This document shows, piece by piece, positions 54,063 through 62,096 of a DNA stretch of 64,000 nt (positions are counted from its first letter, which is position 1; each line of letters starts with the position of its first letter). Both the position numbers and the translations under genes were made by a program. The stretch comes from Dongia sedimenti (lineage in GTDB: Bacteria > Pseudomonadota > Alphaproteobacteria > Dongiales > Dongiaceae), in assembly GCA_030715195.1 (NCBI GenBank), contig JAUYVI010000006.1:558001-622000 (forward strand). The letters run 5' to 3'. The notes under the pieces are model-generated. The model was not told where the DNA came from, searched no databases, and saw only the letters and a program-made list of their open reading frames with translations.

Positions 54063-54742
54063 CCTTTTCCATCGCCGGACGGTGTTCCCGCACCGGCATG
54101 CTCGGCATCGCGATCTCCACCTCGTCGATCGCGGTGGCGGCGCGCTGTCCTTGGGCCCGCGCCAAGGTCGGCGCGGTCTCGACCCAGAACGTGACCGATC
54201 CCCGGCTCGGGCCGAAAGGGCTCGATCTGCTGGAGCAGGGGATGCCGGCGCCGGAGGCGCTGAAGCAGCTCATGGCCCATGCGCCGCATAAGGAGCATCG
54301 CCAGGTCACCATGATCGATGCCCAGGGCCGCACCGCGCATTGGACCGGCGGCAAGGCGCTCGGGACCCACGGCGTCGCGGAGGGGAAGGATTGCGTCGCC
54401 GCCGGCAACCTGCTGCAGAATCCCGGCGTGCCGCGCGCCATGGTCAAGGCCTTCGAGGGCGAGACCGAGATGACCTTGCCCGAGCGGCTGCTGATCGCCT
54501 TGGAAGAGGCGGTCGTCGCCGGCGGCGAGATGGGGCCGGTGCATTCCGCGGCCTTGCTGGTGATGGACCAGCAGCCCTGGGCGCTGGTCGATCTCCGGGT
54601 CGATTGGGCCGACGAGAATCCGATCGGCGGCTTGCGCAAGCTCTGGGAGGCCTATCAGCCGCAGATGCAGGACTACGTGACCCGCGCGCTCAATCCGGAT
54701 TCCGCGCCGAGCTACGGCGTGCCGGGCGATCCCGGCCGTTAG
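54059..54742 (+). CDS. DUF1028 family protein (Ntn-hydrolase-like)
   Basis: A 227-residue protein of DUF1028: MTFSIAGRCSRTGMLGIAIS at the N-terminus, ARAKVGAVSTQNVTDPRLGPKGLDLL, and DWADENPIGGLRKLWEAYQP near the end. The family is thought to share the Ntn-hydrolase fold and often sits next to peptidase or Rid genes; no activity is established. Its start overlaps the Rid stop by four bases (ATGA), so monooxygenase, Rid and DUF1028 are one translationally linked operon. It is convergent with the EamA gene, overlapping it by four bases. Confidence 0.87.
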   Translation: MTFSIAGRCSRTGMLGIAISTSSIAVAARCPWARAKVGAVSTQNVTDPRLGPKGLDLLEQGMPAPEALKQLMAHAPHKEHRQVTMIDAQGRTAHWTGGKALGTHGVAEGKDCVAAGNLLQNPGVPRAMVKAFEGETEMTLPERLLIALEEAVVAGGEMGPVHSAALLVMDQQPWALVDLRVDWADENPIGGLRKLWEAYQPQMQDYVTRALNPDSAPSYGVPGDPGR

Positions 54743-55716
54743 GCCGCTTTCTTCTTCTCGCCGCGCTTCAAAATGTAGAGGCAGCTCGCCACCACGATTG
54801 CCGCGCCGATCATCATCGGCAGGGTCAGCAGGTCGTTCCAGAAGATCCAGCCGATTGCCGTCGCCCAGATGAGCCCGGTGTAATCCAGCGGCGCCACCAG
54901 CGAGGCCTGCCCGTAGCGGAAGGCCTGGTTGAGGCAGAACTGCCCGGCCGTGCCCATCAGGCCGACCAGGATGAACAGCGCCGCGTCATGCAGGTTCGGC
55001 GTGATCCAGTAGAACGGCATGGCCGCGCCGAGCACGACCACCACGACCAGCGAATAATAGAAGAGAATGGTGTGGCTGGGCTCGCTGGTCGAAAGCTGGC
55101 GGGAGGACACCTGCGTGGCGGCCCAGAGTGCTGCGGAGATCAGCGCCAGGATCGAGCCCAGTTCCGGCGGTGCCGAGCTCGGATCGGTCAGGAGCTGCAG
55201 AATGCCTTCGGGGTTGAGGCCTTTGGTGCTGGGCTGGGCGATCAGGATGACGCCCACGAAGCCGACGATGACCGCGCTCCAGCGCCTTATGCCGACATGC
55301 TCCTTCAGCATCGGAATCGAGATGATGGTGACGAAGATCGGCGAGGCGAGGCCGATGCAGACCGCGGTCGGCAGCGGCACCAGCTTCAGCGCCAGATAGA
55401 AGCAGAGCATGGTGAGCAGATTGCAGGCCGAGCGGATCAGGTGGCCGCCGAGCCGCCGGGTCTTCAGGCTGCCGAGTCCGTGCCCGGAACCGGCGGCAAA
55501 GCCGATCATCAGGCAGAGGCCGAGGGAGTAGCGCAGGAAGGCGATCTGGCCGACCGTGTAGTCGCTGGCCAGCCACTTCACCAACCCGTCCATCGAGGTC
55601 AGCAGGAAGGCCTGGGCCAGCATATAGGCCACGGCCCGGCCCGGCTGGTTGCGCAAAGCCGCTCGGGCAGGCCCCGGCTCGGGGGTGCCGACATCGACAG
55701 TGGATTGTTGGGTCAC
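54739..55716 (-). CDS. EamA-type (DMT superfamily) transporter
   Basis: A 325-residue membrane protein with ten predicted helices in two EamA repeats, the second starting near LGSILALISAALWAATQVSSR. The first repeat includes SYDYTVGQIAFLRYSLGL-type sequence (DYTVGQIAFLRYSLGL) common to RhaT/YdcZ-like drug/metabolite exporters. A hydrophilic N-terminal 30 residues precedes the first helix. It is on the opposite strand to both neighbours, convergent with the DUF1028 gene and divergent from the molybdoenzyme gene. Substrate unknown. Confidence 0.88.
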   Translation of the reverse strand: MTQQSTVDVGTPEPGPARAALRNQPGRAVAYMLAQAFLLTSMDGLVKWLASDYTVGQIAFLRYSLGLCLMIGFAAGSGHGLGSLKTRRLGGHLIRSACNLLTMLCFYLALKLVPLPTAVCIGLASPIFVTIISIPMLKEHVGIRRWSAVIVGFVGVILIAQPSTKGLNPEGILQLLTDPSSAPPELGSILALISAALWAATQVSSRQLSTSEPSHTILFYYSLVVVVVLGAAMPFYWITPNLHDAALFILVGLMGTAGQFCLNQAFRYGQASLVAPLDYTGLIWATAIGWIFWNDLLTLPMMIGAAIVVASCLYILKRGEKKKAA

Positions 55717-55789
55717 GTTGCCAGCAGGCCTGCTGTAAGGGTACTGTTGGCTGAATTATGCAATTACGCCGGGAGCTTGGCTAGGTCTC

Positions 55790-57853
55790 ATGCCGCTCGA
55801 TTTCGTTCATTCCGCCTGCCCGCACGATTGCCCCTCGACTTGTGCGCTCGAAGTCGAGCGCCTGGCACCGGATCGCATCGGCCGGGTGCGGGGCGCCTCC
55901 GAAAATCCCTACACCGCCGGCGTCATCTGCGCGAAGGTCGCGCGCTATGCCGAACGCCAGCATCATCCGGATCGCCTGGCGCAGCCGCTGCGGCGGGTCG
56001 GGCCGAAAGGTGGCGGGCGCGACGCTTTCCGGCCCATATCGTGGGACGATGCACTGGACGAGATCGCCGAGAGGTTCGTCCAGGCCGAACAGAAATTCGA
56101 TTCGACCGCGGTCTGGCCCTATTTCTACGCCGGCACGATGGGCCTGGTGCAGCGCGACGGCATCCATCGCCTGCGCCATGCCAAGCGCTATTCGCTGGAG
56201 AAGGAGACGATCTGCGTCGCGCTCTCCGATGCCGGCTGGATGGCCGGCGTCGGGATCATGCGGGGCGTCGATTCCCGCGAGATCGACGAATCCGACCTGA
56301 TCGTGGTCTGGGGCGGCAACCCCGTCGCGACCCAGGTCAACGTCATGACCCACATCGCGCGCGCCCGAAAGACACGCGGTGCGAAACTCGTCGTGGTGGA
56401 TCCCTATCGCACCGGCACGGCCGAGGCGGCGGACACGCATTTGATGCTGAAGCCGGGCACCGACGGCGCACTCGCCGCCGCGGTGATCCATGTGCTGTTC
56501 GCCGAAGGCTTCGCCGACCGCGACTACATGGCGAAGTATGCCGACGATCCGGCCGGGCTCGAGGCGCATGTGCGGGCGAAGACCCCGGAATGGGGCGAAA
56601 GCATCACCGGCGTTCCGGCCCAGGCGATCCGCGACTTCGCCCGGCTCTACGGTTCGACCAAACGCGCCTTCATCCGCGTCGGCTACGGCTTCTCGCGCAC
56701 CCGCAACGGCGCCGGAAGTCTCCATGCGGTCACCTGCCTGCCGACCGTCACCGGCGCCTGGCGGCACAAGGGCGGCGGCGCGCTCTATTCCAACCGCTCC
56801 ATCTATCACATGGACAATGCGCTGATCACCGGCGCCGAGATGAAGGACCCCTCGATCCGCGCACTCGACCAGTCGCGGATCGGCGCGGTGCTCACGGGGG
56901 ATAAGCGCGATCTCGGCGACGGCCCGCCGGTGGCCGCGATGCTGATCCAGAACACCAATCCCGCCGTGGTCTGCCCGGATACGACGCGCGTGCGCGAAGG
57001 CTTCCTGCGCGACGACCTCTTCGTCGCCGTGCACGAGCAGTTCATGACCGAGACCGCGGCCTTGGCGGATATCGTGCTGCCGGCCACCACCTTCCTCGAG
57101 CATGACGACATCTATCGCGCCAGCGGGCACTCCTTCCTGCAGGTGACCAAGAAGGTGGTCGAGCCCTATGCCGAGGCGCGGCCCAACCATGATGTCATCT
57201 GCGCGCTGGCAAAGCGCCTGGGCTGCACCCAGCGCGGCTTCTTCATGAGCGAGTGGGAGCTGATCGACGACATGCTGGCCAAGTCCGGCTGGCCCAGCGC
57301 CGATGAAATTTACGCCAAGCACTGGCACGACTGCATGCCGGCGTTCGAGACCGCGCATTTCCTCGACGGCTTCGGCCATGCCGACAGGAAGTTCCACTTC
57401 CATGCCAACTGGGCGGCGCTCGGCGGCGATACCCAGGGCATGGCGGATCTGCCGGACTTCTCAGCCGTGATCGACGCGGCCAATGACGCGCATCCGTTCC
57501 GCCTGGTGGCGGCGCCGGCGCGGCAATTCCTCAACTCGACCTTCACCGAGACGCCGGGCTCGCGCGGGCGCGAGAAGCGGCCGACCCTGCTGATCCATCC
57601 CGAGGACGCCCTTTATCTCAACATCGGCGAAGGCGCGCCGGTCGAAGTCGGCAACAGGCAGGCGACGATCTCGCTGCATGCCGGGCTGTTCGACGGGCTG
57701 CAGCGCGGCGTGGTGGTGATCGAGAGCATCTGGCCCAACGCGGATTTTCCGGGCGGACTCGGCGTCAACGCTTTGACCAGCGCCGAACCGGGCAAGCCCG
57801 GCGGTGGCGCGGTGTTCCACGACACGGCGGTCTGGGTGAGGGCGGCCGCATAG
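55790..57853 (+). CDS. Molybdopterin-dependent oxidoreductase (DMSO reductase family)
   Basis: A 687-residue molybdo/tungsto-bis-MGD enzyme. The N-terminus has CPHDCPSTC (Cys10, 14, 18) and a fourth Cys in VICAKVARYAE for a [4Fe-4S] cluster, then VWPYFYAGTMG, SDLIVVWGGNPVATQ and the C-terminal MGD-binding NSTFTETPGSRGREKR. No twin-arginine signal, so it is cytoplasmic. The Mo ligand is probably a Ser or Cys near ICVALSDAGW, but I cannot be sure which. It stands alone without electron-transfer subunits; substrate unknown. It is 72 bases from the divergent EamA gene. Confidence 0.88.
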   Translation: MPLDFVHSACPHDCPSTCALEVERLAPDRIGRVRGASENPYTAGVICAKVARYAERQHHPDRLAQPLRRVGPKGGGRDAFRPISWDDALDEIAERFVQAEQKFDSTAVWPYFYAGTMGLVQRDGIHRLRHAKRYSLEKETICVALSDAGWMAGVGIMRGVDSREIDESDLIVVWGGNPVATQVNVMTHIARARKTRGAKLVVVDPYRTGTAEAADTHLMLKPGTDGALAAAVIHVLFAEGFADRDYMAKYADDPAGLEAHVRAKTPEWGESITGVPAQAIRDFARLYGSTKRAFIRVGYGFSRTRNGAGSLHAVTCLPTVTGAWRHKGGGALYSNRSIYHMDNALITGAEMKDPSIRALDQSRIGAVLTGDKRDLGDGPPVAAMLIQNTNPAVVCPDTTRVREGFLRDDLFVAVHEQFMTETAALADIVLPATTFLEHDDIYRASGHSFLQVTKKVVEPYAEARPNHDVICALAKRLGCTQRGFFMSEWELIDDMLAKSGWPSADEIYAKHWHDCMPAFETAHFLDGFGHADRKFHFHANWAALGGDTQGMADLPDFSAVIDAANDAHPFRLVAAPARQFLNSTFTETPGSRGREKRPTLLIHPEDALYLNIGEGAPVEVGNRQATISLHAGLFDGLQRGVVVIESIWPNADFPGGLGVNALTSAEPGKPGGGAVFHDTAVWVRAAA

Positions 57854-57907
57854 ATGGAAGTCGAGCGGCCGGGGGCATTGGCCGCGCCAACACTATCGGG
57901 GGATAGC

Positions 57908-58732
57908 ATGAGCGCGAAGCCGTATATCATCGTTGTCGGCAACGAGAAGGGCGGGTCCGGCAAATCGACCGTCGCTATGCATGTGATCGTCGCCCTGCTG
58001 AGCGACGGGTTCGAGGTCGGATCGATCGACCTCGACTCCCGCCAAGGGACGCTGACCCGCTATTTCGAGAACCGGCAGCACAGCGCGGAGAGCCTGCCGA
58101 AGAAACTGCCCTTGCCCGAGCACATCTCGATCGCCCGCAGCAAGGCCGCCAACGCCGCCGAGGCGACCGAGGAAGAGGCCGAGGCGCTGGATCTCGCGCT
58201 GAAGGAACTCGGCAAGATGGACTTCATCGTCATCGACACGCCGGGCAGCGACAGCACCCTGTCACGTCGGGCGCATATCCTGGCCGACACCCTGATCACA
58301 CCCCTGAATGACAGCTTCCTCGACCTCGACGTGCTGGGGCGGGTGGACAAGACCGGCAAGCGCGTGACCCGGCCCAGCATCTATGCCGAGATGGTCTGGG
58401 ACCAACGCAAGCGCCGGGCGGCGGCCGGCGGCAAGCCGATCGACTGGGTGGTCCTGAGGAACCGGTTGACCACCCTGGACGCCCGCAACAAAAGGGAAAT
58501 CGCCCGATTGCTGGGCGAGCTGGCGAAGCGGATCGGCTTCCGGATCGTCCCCGGATTCACCGAACGGGTCATTTTCCGCGAGCTCTTCCCGCGCGGACTG
58601 ACCCTCTTGGACCTGACCAAGGTCGAGAGCGGCATCGAATTGGCCATGTCGCATGTCGCCGCACGGCAGGAAATTCGCGATCTGGTCACCGCCCTGAAAC
58701 TGCCGGGAACCCGCAGGGCGAAGCGGAGTTGA
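57908..58732 (+). CDS. mipZ: Division-plane positioning ATPase MipZ
   Basis: A 274-residue ParA/MinD-type ATPase that in alphaproteobacteria forms gradients from the poles and blocks FtsZ assembly away from midcell. The deviant Walker A EKGGSGKST lies near residue 14, DLDSRQGTLTRYFENR and IDTPGSDSTLSRRAH are typical of MipZ, and VWDQRKRRAAAGG is a MipZ-specific insertion region. ATG 57908 has GGGGGAT six bases upstream; a short in-frame extension to 57854 is unsupported. It stands between the molybdoenzyme and galU genes, apparently a separate unit. Confidence 0.92.
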   Translation: MSAKPYIIVVGNEKGGSGKSTVAMHVIVALLSDGFEVGSIDLDSRQGTLTRYFENRQHSAESLPKKLPLPEHISIARSKAANAAEATEEEAEALDLALKELGKMDFIVIDTPGSDSTLSRRAHILADTLITPLNDSFLDLDVLGRVDKTGKRVTRPSIYAEMVWDQRKRRAAAGGKPIDWVVLRNRLTTLDARNKREIARLLGELAKRIGFRIVPGFTERVIFRELFPRGLTLLDLTKVESGIELAMSHVAARQEIRDLVTALKLPGTRRAKRS

Positions 58733-58796
58733 TGACGACGTTGGATTGTGGCACCAATCCTCAGGCGTCTCCCCTCAGCTAAGGACCAATCCCATC

Positions 58797-59681
58797 ATGC
58801 GAAAGCCTGTGCGCAAGGCCATCTTCCCGGTCGGCGGTCTCGGCACGCGTTTCCTTCCCGCCACCAAGGCGATGCCGAAGGAAATGCTCCCGGTCGTCGA
58901 TAAACCGCTGATCCAGTACGCCGTCGAAGAGGCCCGCGCCGCCGGGATCGAGGAATTGATCTTCGTCACGGGCCGCGGCAAGAGCGCGATCGAGGACCAT
59001 TTCGACTATTCTTATGAGTTGATGGACACGCTGAAGGCCCGCGGCAAGAAGGCCGATCTCAAGATCGTCGAGAGCCTGCTGCCCACCCCCGGCAACATCA
59101 CCTACACCCGCCAGCAGGAACCGCGCGGCCTCGGCCATGCGGTCTGGTGCGCCCGGCACCTGATCGGCGGCGAGCCGTTCGCCGTGCTGCTGGCCGACGA
59201 CCTGGTGCAGGCCGACGTCCCCTGCCTGAAGCAGATGGTGGACGTCTACAACAAGCTCGGCGGCAACCTGGTCGCGGTGATGGACGTGCCGCGCGAGCAC
59301 ACCGACCGCTATGGCATCCTGAAGACCGGCGGCGAGAGCCGCGGCGTCGTGGAAGCGCTTGGCCTGGTCGAGAAGCCGAAGCCTGACGTGGCGCCCTCGA
59401 CGCTCTCGATCATCGGCCGCTATATCCTGCAGCCGGAGGTCATGGACCATCTGGGCTCCCAGGAGCCCGGCGCCGGCGGCGAGATCCAGCTCACCGACGC
59501 CATGGCCAAGATGACCGGCCGCGGCCGCTTCCACGGGCTGCGCTTCAAGGGTCGCCGTTTCGATTGCGGCGACAAGGTCGGCTGGGTCGAGGCCAACATC
59601 GCCTTTGCGATGGCCCATCCGCAGATCGGCAAGGCGGCGAAGCAGAGCGTGCTCGACGCCGCGGCTTCTTTGAAGAACTAG
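58797..59681 (+). CDS. galU: UTP--glucose-1-phosphate uridylyltransferase
   Basis: Makes UDP-glucose for polysaccharide and LPS. The 294-residue product shows KAIFPVGGLGTRFLPATKAMPKEMLP (residues 6-31), VDKPLIQYAVEEA, VTGRGKSAIEDHFDYS, and the later VEKPKP and GEIQLTDAM. ATG 58797 fits family N-termini. It is followed by a cloverleaf-like repeat that may also act as a transcriptional end. Firm assignment. Confidence 0.95.
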   Translation: MRKPVRKAIFPVGGLGTRFLPATKAMPKEMLPVVDKPLIQYAVEEARAAGIEELIFVTGRGKSAIEDHFDYSYELMDTLKARGKKADLKIVESLLPTPGNITYTRQQEPRGLGHAVWCARHLIGGEPFAVLLADDLVQADVPCLKQMVDVYNKLGGNLVAVMDVPREHTDRYGILKTGGESRGVVEALGLVEKPKPDVAPSTLSIIGRYILQPEVMDHLGSQEPGAGGEIQLTDAMAKMTGRGRFHGLRFKGRRFDCGDKVGWVEANIAFAMAHPQIGKAAKQSVLDAAASLKN

Positions 59682-59698
59682 CAAGCCGCCTCCCAAGC

Positions 59699-59797
59699 CT
59701 CGGTCGTCATGCCAAGGCTTGGCCTTGGCATCCACGAGTTTCGGTGGCACGAAGAAACTCGTGGATGCCCGGGCCTAGCCCGGGCATGACGACCGAG
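59699..59797. repeat. Cloverleaf-like extragenic palindromic repeat
   Basis: An outer 15-base-pair stem (59699-59713 with 59783-59797) encloses three hairpins: a seven-base stem CCAAGGC/GCCTTGG (59712-59728), a central 16-base-pair stem (59727-59742 with 59754-59769, loop of 11), and a seven-base stem CCCGGGC/GCCCGGG (59768-59784). The left and central parts match the element at 47556-47677. It sits between galU and the decarboxylase gene, ending almost at the latter's start. Confidence 0.9.
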
Positions 59798-59814
59798 TGG
59801 ATGGGATGGGCTTC

Positions 59815-61227
59815 ATGACACCCGAAGAGTTCCGCAAACAAGGCCACCGGCTGATCGATTGGGTCGCCGACTATCGCGCCGGTATCGCGGCCCGCCCGGT
59901 GATGGCGCCGGCGAAGCCGGGTGCGATCCGCGCCCAGCTGCCGAAGGCGCCGCCGGAAAACCCTGAGCCCTTCGAGACAATCTTCGCCGATATCGATCGG
60001 CTGATTGCGCCCGGCATTTCTCATTTCCAGCATCCGCGTTTCTTCGGCTATTTCCCGGCCAACAGCGACCTCGCCTCGGTGCTGGGCGACTACCTGAGCA
60101 CCGGCCTCGGCGTGATCGGCCTCTCCTGGCAGTCGAGCCCGGCTTTGACCGAGCTCGAGGAGGTGATGACCGACTGGGTCCGGCAGATGATCGGCCTCGG
60201 CGACGGTTGGCATGGCGTCATCCAGGACACCGCCTCGACCAGCACCCTGGTGGCGCTGATCTCTGCACGGGAGAAGATCTCCAACTACGCATTAGCGAAG
60301 GACGGCCTCCAGGGTGAGTCGGCGCCGCTCATCGTCTATGTCTCCGGCCATGCGCACAGTTCGGTGGACAAGGCGGCGACCCTGGCCGGGTTCGGCGCCG
60401 GCAATATCCGGCATGTCGCGGTCGATGCGGATTTCGCGATGCAGCCGGAAGCTTTGCGCGCCGCGATCGAGGCCGATCGCAAGACGGGACTGAAGCCGTG
60501 CGCGATCGTCGCCAGCGTCGGCACGACCACGACCACCGCGGTGGATCCGCTGCAGCCGATCGGCGCCATCGCCAAGGAATTCGGCCTCTGGCTGCATGTC
60601 GATGCGGCGATGGCGGGATCCGCGATGATCCTGCCGGAATGCCGCTGGATGTTCGAGGGGATCGAAGCCGCGGATTCGCTGATCCTCAATCCGCACAAAT
60701 GGCTGGGTGCCGCCTTCGACTGCTCGACCTATTTCGTGCAGGACCCGGAACATCTCATCCGGGTGATGAGCACCAATCCCAGCTACCTGCAGACCAGTGT
60801 CGATGGCGCGGTCACGAACTATCGCGACTGGGGCATACCATTGGGCCGTCGCTTCCGCGCATTGAAGCTCTGGTTCCTGCTGCGGAGCAGTGGCACCGCC
60901 GCCTTGCAGGCGCGGCTGCGGCGCGACATCGCCAACGCCCGATGGTTGGCGGAGGAAGTGACGAAGACGCCTGACTGGCGCGTGCTGGCGCCGATCCATC
61001 TCCAGACGGTCTGCATCCGTCACGAGCCTTCCGGTTTGCAGGGCGAGGCGCTGGACCGGCACACGCTCGCTTGGGCTGACGCGATCAACCAGTCCGGCGG
61101 CGCCTATGTGACGCCGGCGACCCTCGACGGCCGCTGGATGGTGCGGGTCTCGATCGGCGCCATTCCGACCGAGCGCGAAGACGTCGCGGCCTTGTGGCAG
61201 CTCGCGCAAGATTCTGCGCGGTCGTAG
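59815..61227 (+). CDS. PLP-dependent aromatic-L-amino-acid-type decarboxylase
   Basis: A 470-residue group II decarboxylase. MTPEEFRKQGHRLIDWVADY at the N-terminus, HPRFFGYFPANSDLASVLGD, VSGHAHSSVDKAA, and the PLP lysine in NPHKWLGAAFDCS (about residue 294) are characteristic of the DDC/TDC group (aromatic amino acid to amine). ATG 59815 is chosen because relatives begin MTPEEF; ATG 59806 and GTG 59797 lie at the edge of the repeat, which therefore forms the gene's immediate leader. Substrate could be Phe, Tyr, Trp or DOPA; context does not decide. Confidence 0.9.
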   Translation: MTPEEFRKQGHRLIDWVADYRAGIAARPVMAPAKPGAIRAQLPKAPPENPEPFETIFADIDRLIAPGISHFQHPRFFGYFPANSDLASVLGDYLSTGLGVIGLSWQSSPALTELEEVMTDWVRQMIGLGDGWHGVIQDTASTSTLVALISAREKISNYALAKDGLQGESAPLIVYVSGHAHSSVDKAATLAGFGAGNIRHVAVDADFAMQPEALRAAIEADRKTGLKPCAIVASVGTTTTTAVDPLQPIGAIAKEFGLWLHVDAAMAGSAMILPECRWMFEGIEAADSLILNPHKWLGAAFDCSTYFVQDPEHLIRVMSTNPSYLQTSVDGAVTNYRDWGIPLGRRFRALKLWFLLRSSGTAALQARLRRDIANARWLAEEVTKTPDWRVLAPIHLQTVCIRHEPSGLQGEALDRHTLAWADAINQSGGAYVTPATLDGRWMVRVSIGAIPTEREDVAALWQLAQDSARS

Positions 61228-61565
61228 GTCCCTCAGAGCGCCGATTGTGGTATAATCGGCACGCTGTTTGAAATCGTGAGTGCTGCATGGCGGTCGCATG
61301 CGCACGCGTGTTGCGCTGCATCGCAGACCGGCACAGACAGAACGATGAACCACGCTGTCAACGTTGACAGGACGTTGACGAAATCGAAAATTGACGGTCT
61401 GCGACGCATGGTATGCGGCGGTCCTACGTCTGCGTTCGTGCCGCGAATTTTCCCCAGATTTTACAAATGGATACGCGCCGACAACGCAGACGGGACGCAG
61501 ACAGAATCAGAAATGCCGAGTCATCCCGAAGGGGCTGAGTCGACGCAGACCGGACGCAGACAGGA
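61228..61565. other. Intergenic region with hairpin, palindrome and degenerate repeats
   Basis: About 338 bases without a convincing gene, less GC-rich than the flanks. GCCGATT (61240) and AATCGGC (61254) form a seven-base stem with seven-base loop 12 bases past the decarboxylase stop, perhaps a terminator; its loop includes part of TATAAT. A 16-base palindrome lies at 61355. Near-identical 22-base units start at 61484 and 61543, and a weaker copy at about 61322. A 97-codon open frame over these repeats has no family features and is not called. Confidence 0.4.
61355..61370. promoter_or_regulatory. Perfect 16-base palindrome, candidate operator
   Basis: CTGTCAACGTTGACAG reads the same on both strands and is followed within ten bases by a further half-site GACGTTGACG and, a little later, TTGACG. 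The TTGAC half-site repetition is the shape of a dimeric regulator's binding site, though the nearest start codons are several hundred bases away. Function is inference. Confidence 0.35.
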
Positions 61566-62015
61566 TTAATTCTGCTCGAACCTCTTCAGCAGGCGATCGA
61601 TGGTGTGTTCGAGCACGCGCCGCTCGGTCGCCGACAGGTCGTCCAGCAGATGCCGCGCGAAATCGGCGGCCTTGGGCGCGAGATCGTCATAGGCCGCCTT
61701 GCCCTTGCCGGTGAGCGAGAGCAGTTCCTCCCGGCGGTCTTCGTCGCTGCCGCTCCGGGCCAAAAGGCCGAGTTCTTCCAGCGCGGCGACGGCGCGGCTG
61801 ACCTTGGTCTTGTGCATCCGGCTGTGTGCGCCGATGGCCTTGGCGGTGATCGGCGCGTATTGGCCGAGATGGGCCAGGACGCGCCATTCCGGAACGCCGA
61901 GGCCATATTTGTCCTTGTAGATCCGGGACAGGCGCCGGCTGACGCTCTCCGCCAGGATGTCCAGGCGATAGGGCAGGAAGCGCTCCAGATCCAGCGGTTT
62001 GGCGCGGATTGACAT
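61566..62015 (-). CDS. MarR family transcriptional regulator
   Basis: A 149-residue winged-helix regulator, divergent from hmgA. The helix-turn-helix and wing run through EWRVLAHLGQYAPITAKAIGA, MHKTKVSRAVAALEELGLL and SDEDRREELLSLTGKG, the last being the MarR wing. I use ATG 62015; a frame from 62030 adds five residues. Its start lies 19 bases from a near-perfect operator-like inverted repeat at 62034-62057. It most likely represses the homogentisate genes and itself, relieved by an aromatic intermediate. Confidence 0.9.
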   Translation of the reverse strand: MSIRAKPLDLERFLPYRLDILAESVSRRLSRIYKDKYGLGVPEWRVLAHLGQYAPITAKAIGAHSRMHKTKVSRAVAALEELGLLARSGSDEDRREELLSLTGKGKAAYDDLAPKAADFARHLLDDLSATERRVLEHTIDRLLKRFEQN

Positions 62016-62033
62016 TGGTCCCGTCTGCAACTA

Positions 62034-62057
62034 TATTGGTTGCAAATGTAACCAATA
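62034..62057. promoter_or_regulatory. Inverted repeat TATTGGTT-N8-AACCAATA, candidate MarR operator
   Basis: Two exact eight-base arms separated by eight bases, located between the divergent marR-type and hmgA genes. Arm length and spacing suit a MarR dimer on DNA. It would overlap the promoters of both genes. The regulator-site pairing is inferred from position. Confidence 0.7.
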
Positions 62058-62096
62058 AGCGGCGCCCTGTCCAGCCGCAAGCTGCGGGAGAACCTC

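Noticed and set aside
54340..56904. 854-codon plus-strand frame covering DUF1028, EamA and the start of the molybdoenzyme
   Set aside because: Out of frame with two certain plus-strand genes and antisense to a third; no motifs.
59699..59797. CRISPR or tRNA interpretation of the cloverleaf-like repeat
   Set aside because: No repeat-spacer periodicity, and stem lengths and loops do not fit a tRNA.
61276..61569. 97-codon frame in the repeat-bearing intergenic region
   Set aside because: Its sequence is driven by the 22-base repeats, there is no ribosome binding site of note and no family similarity.
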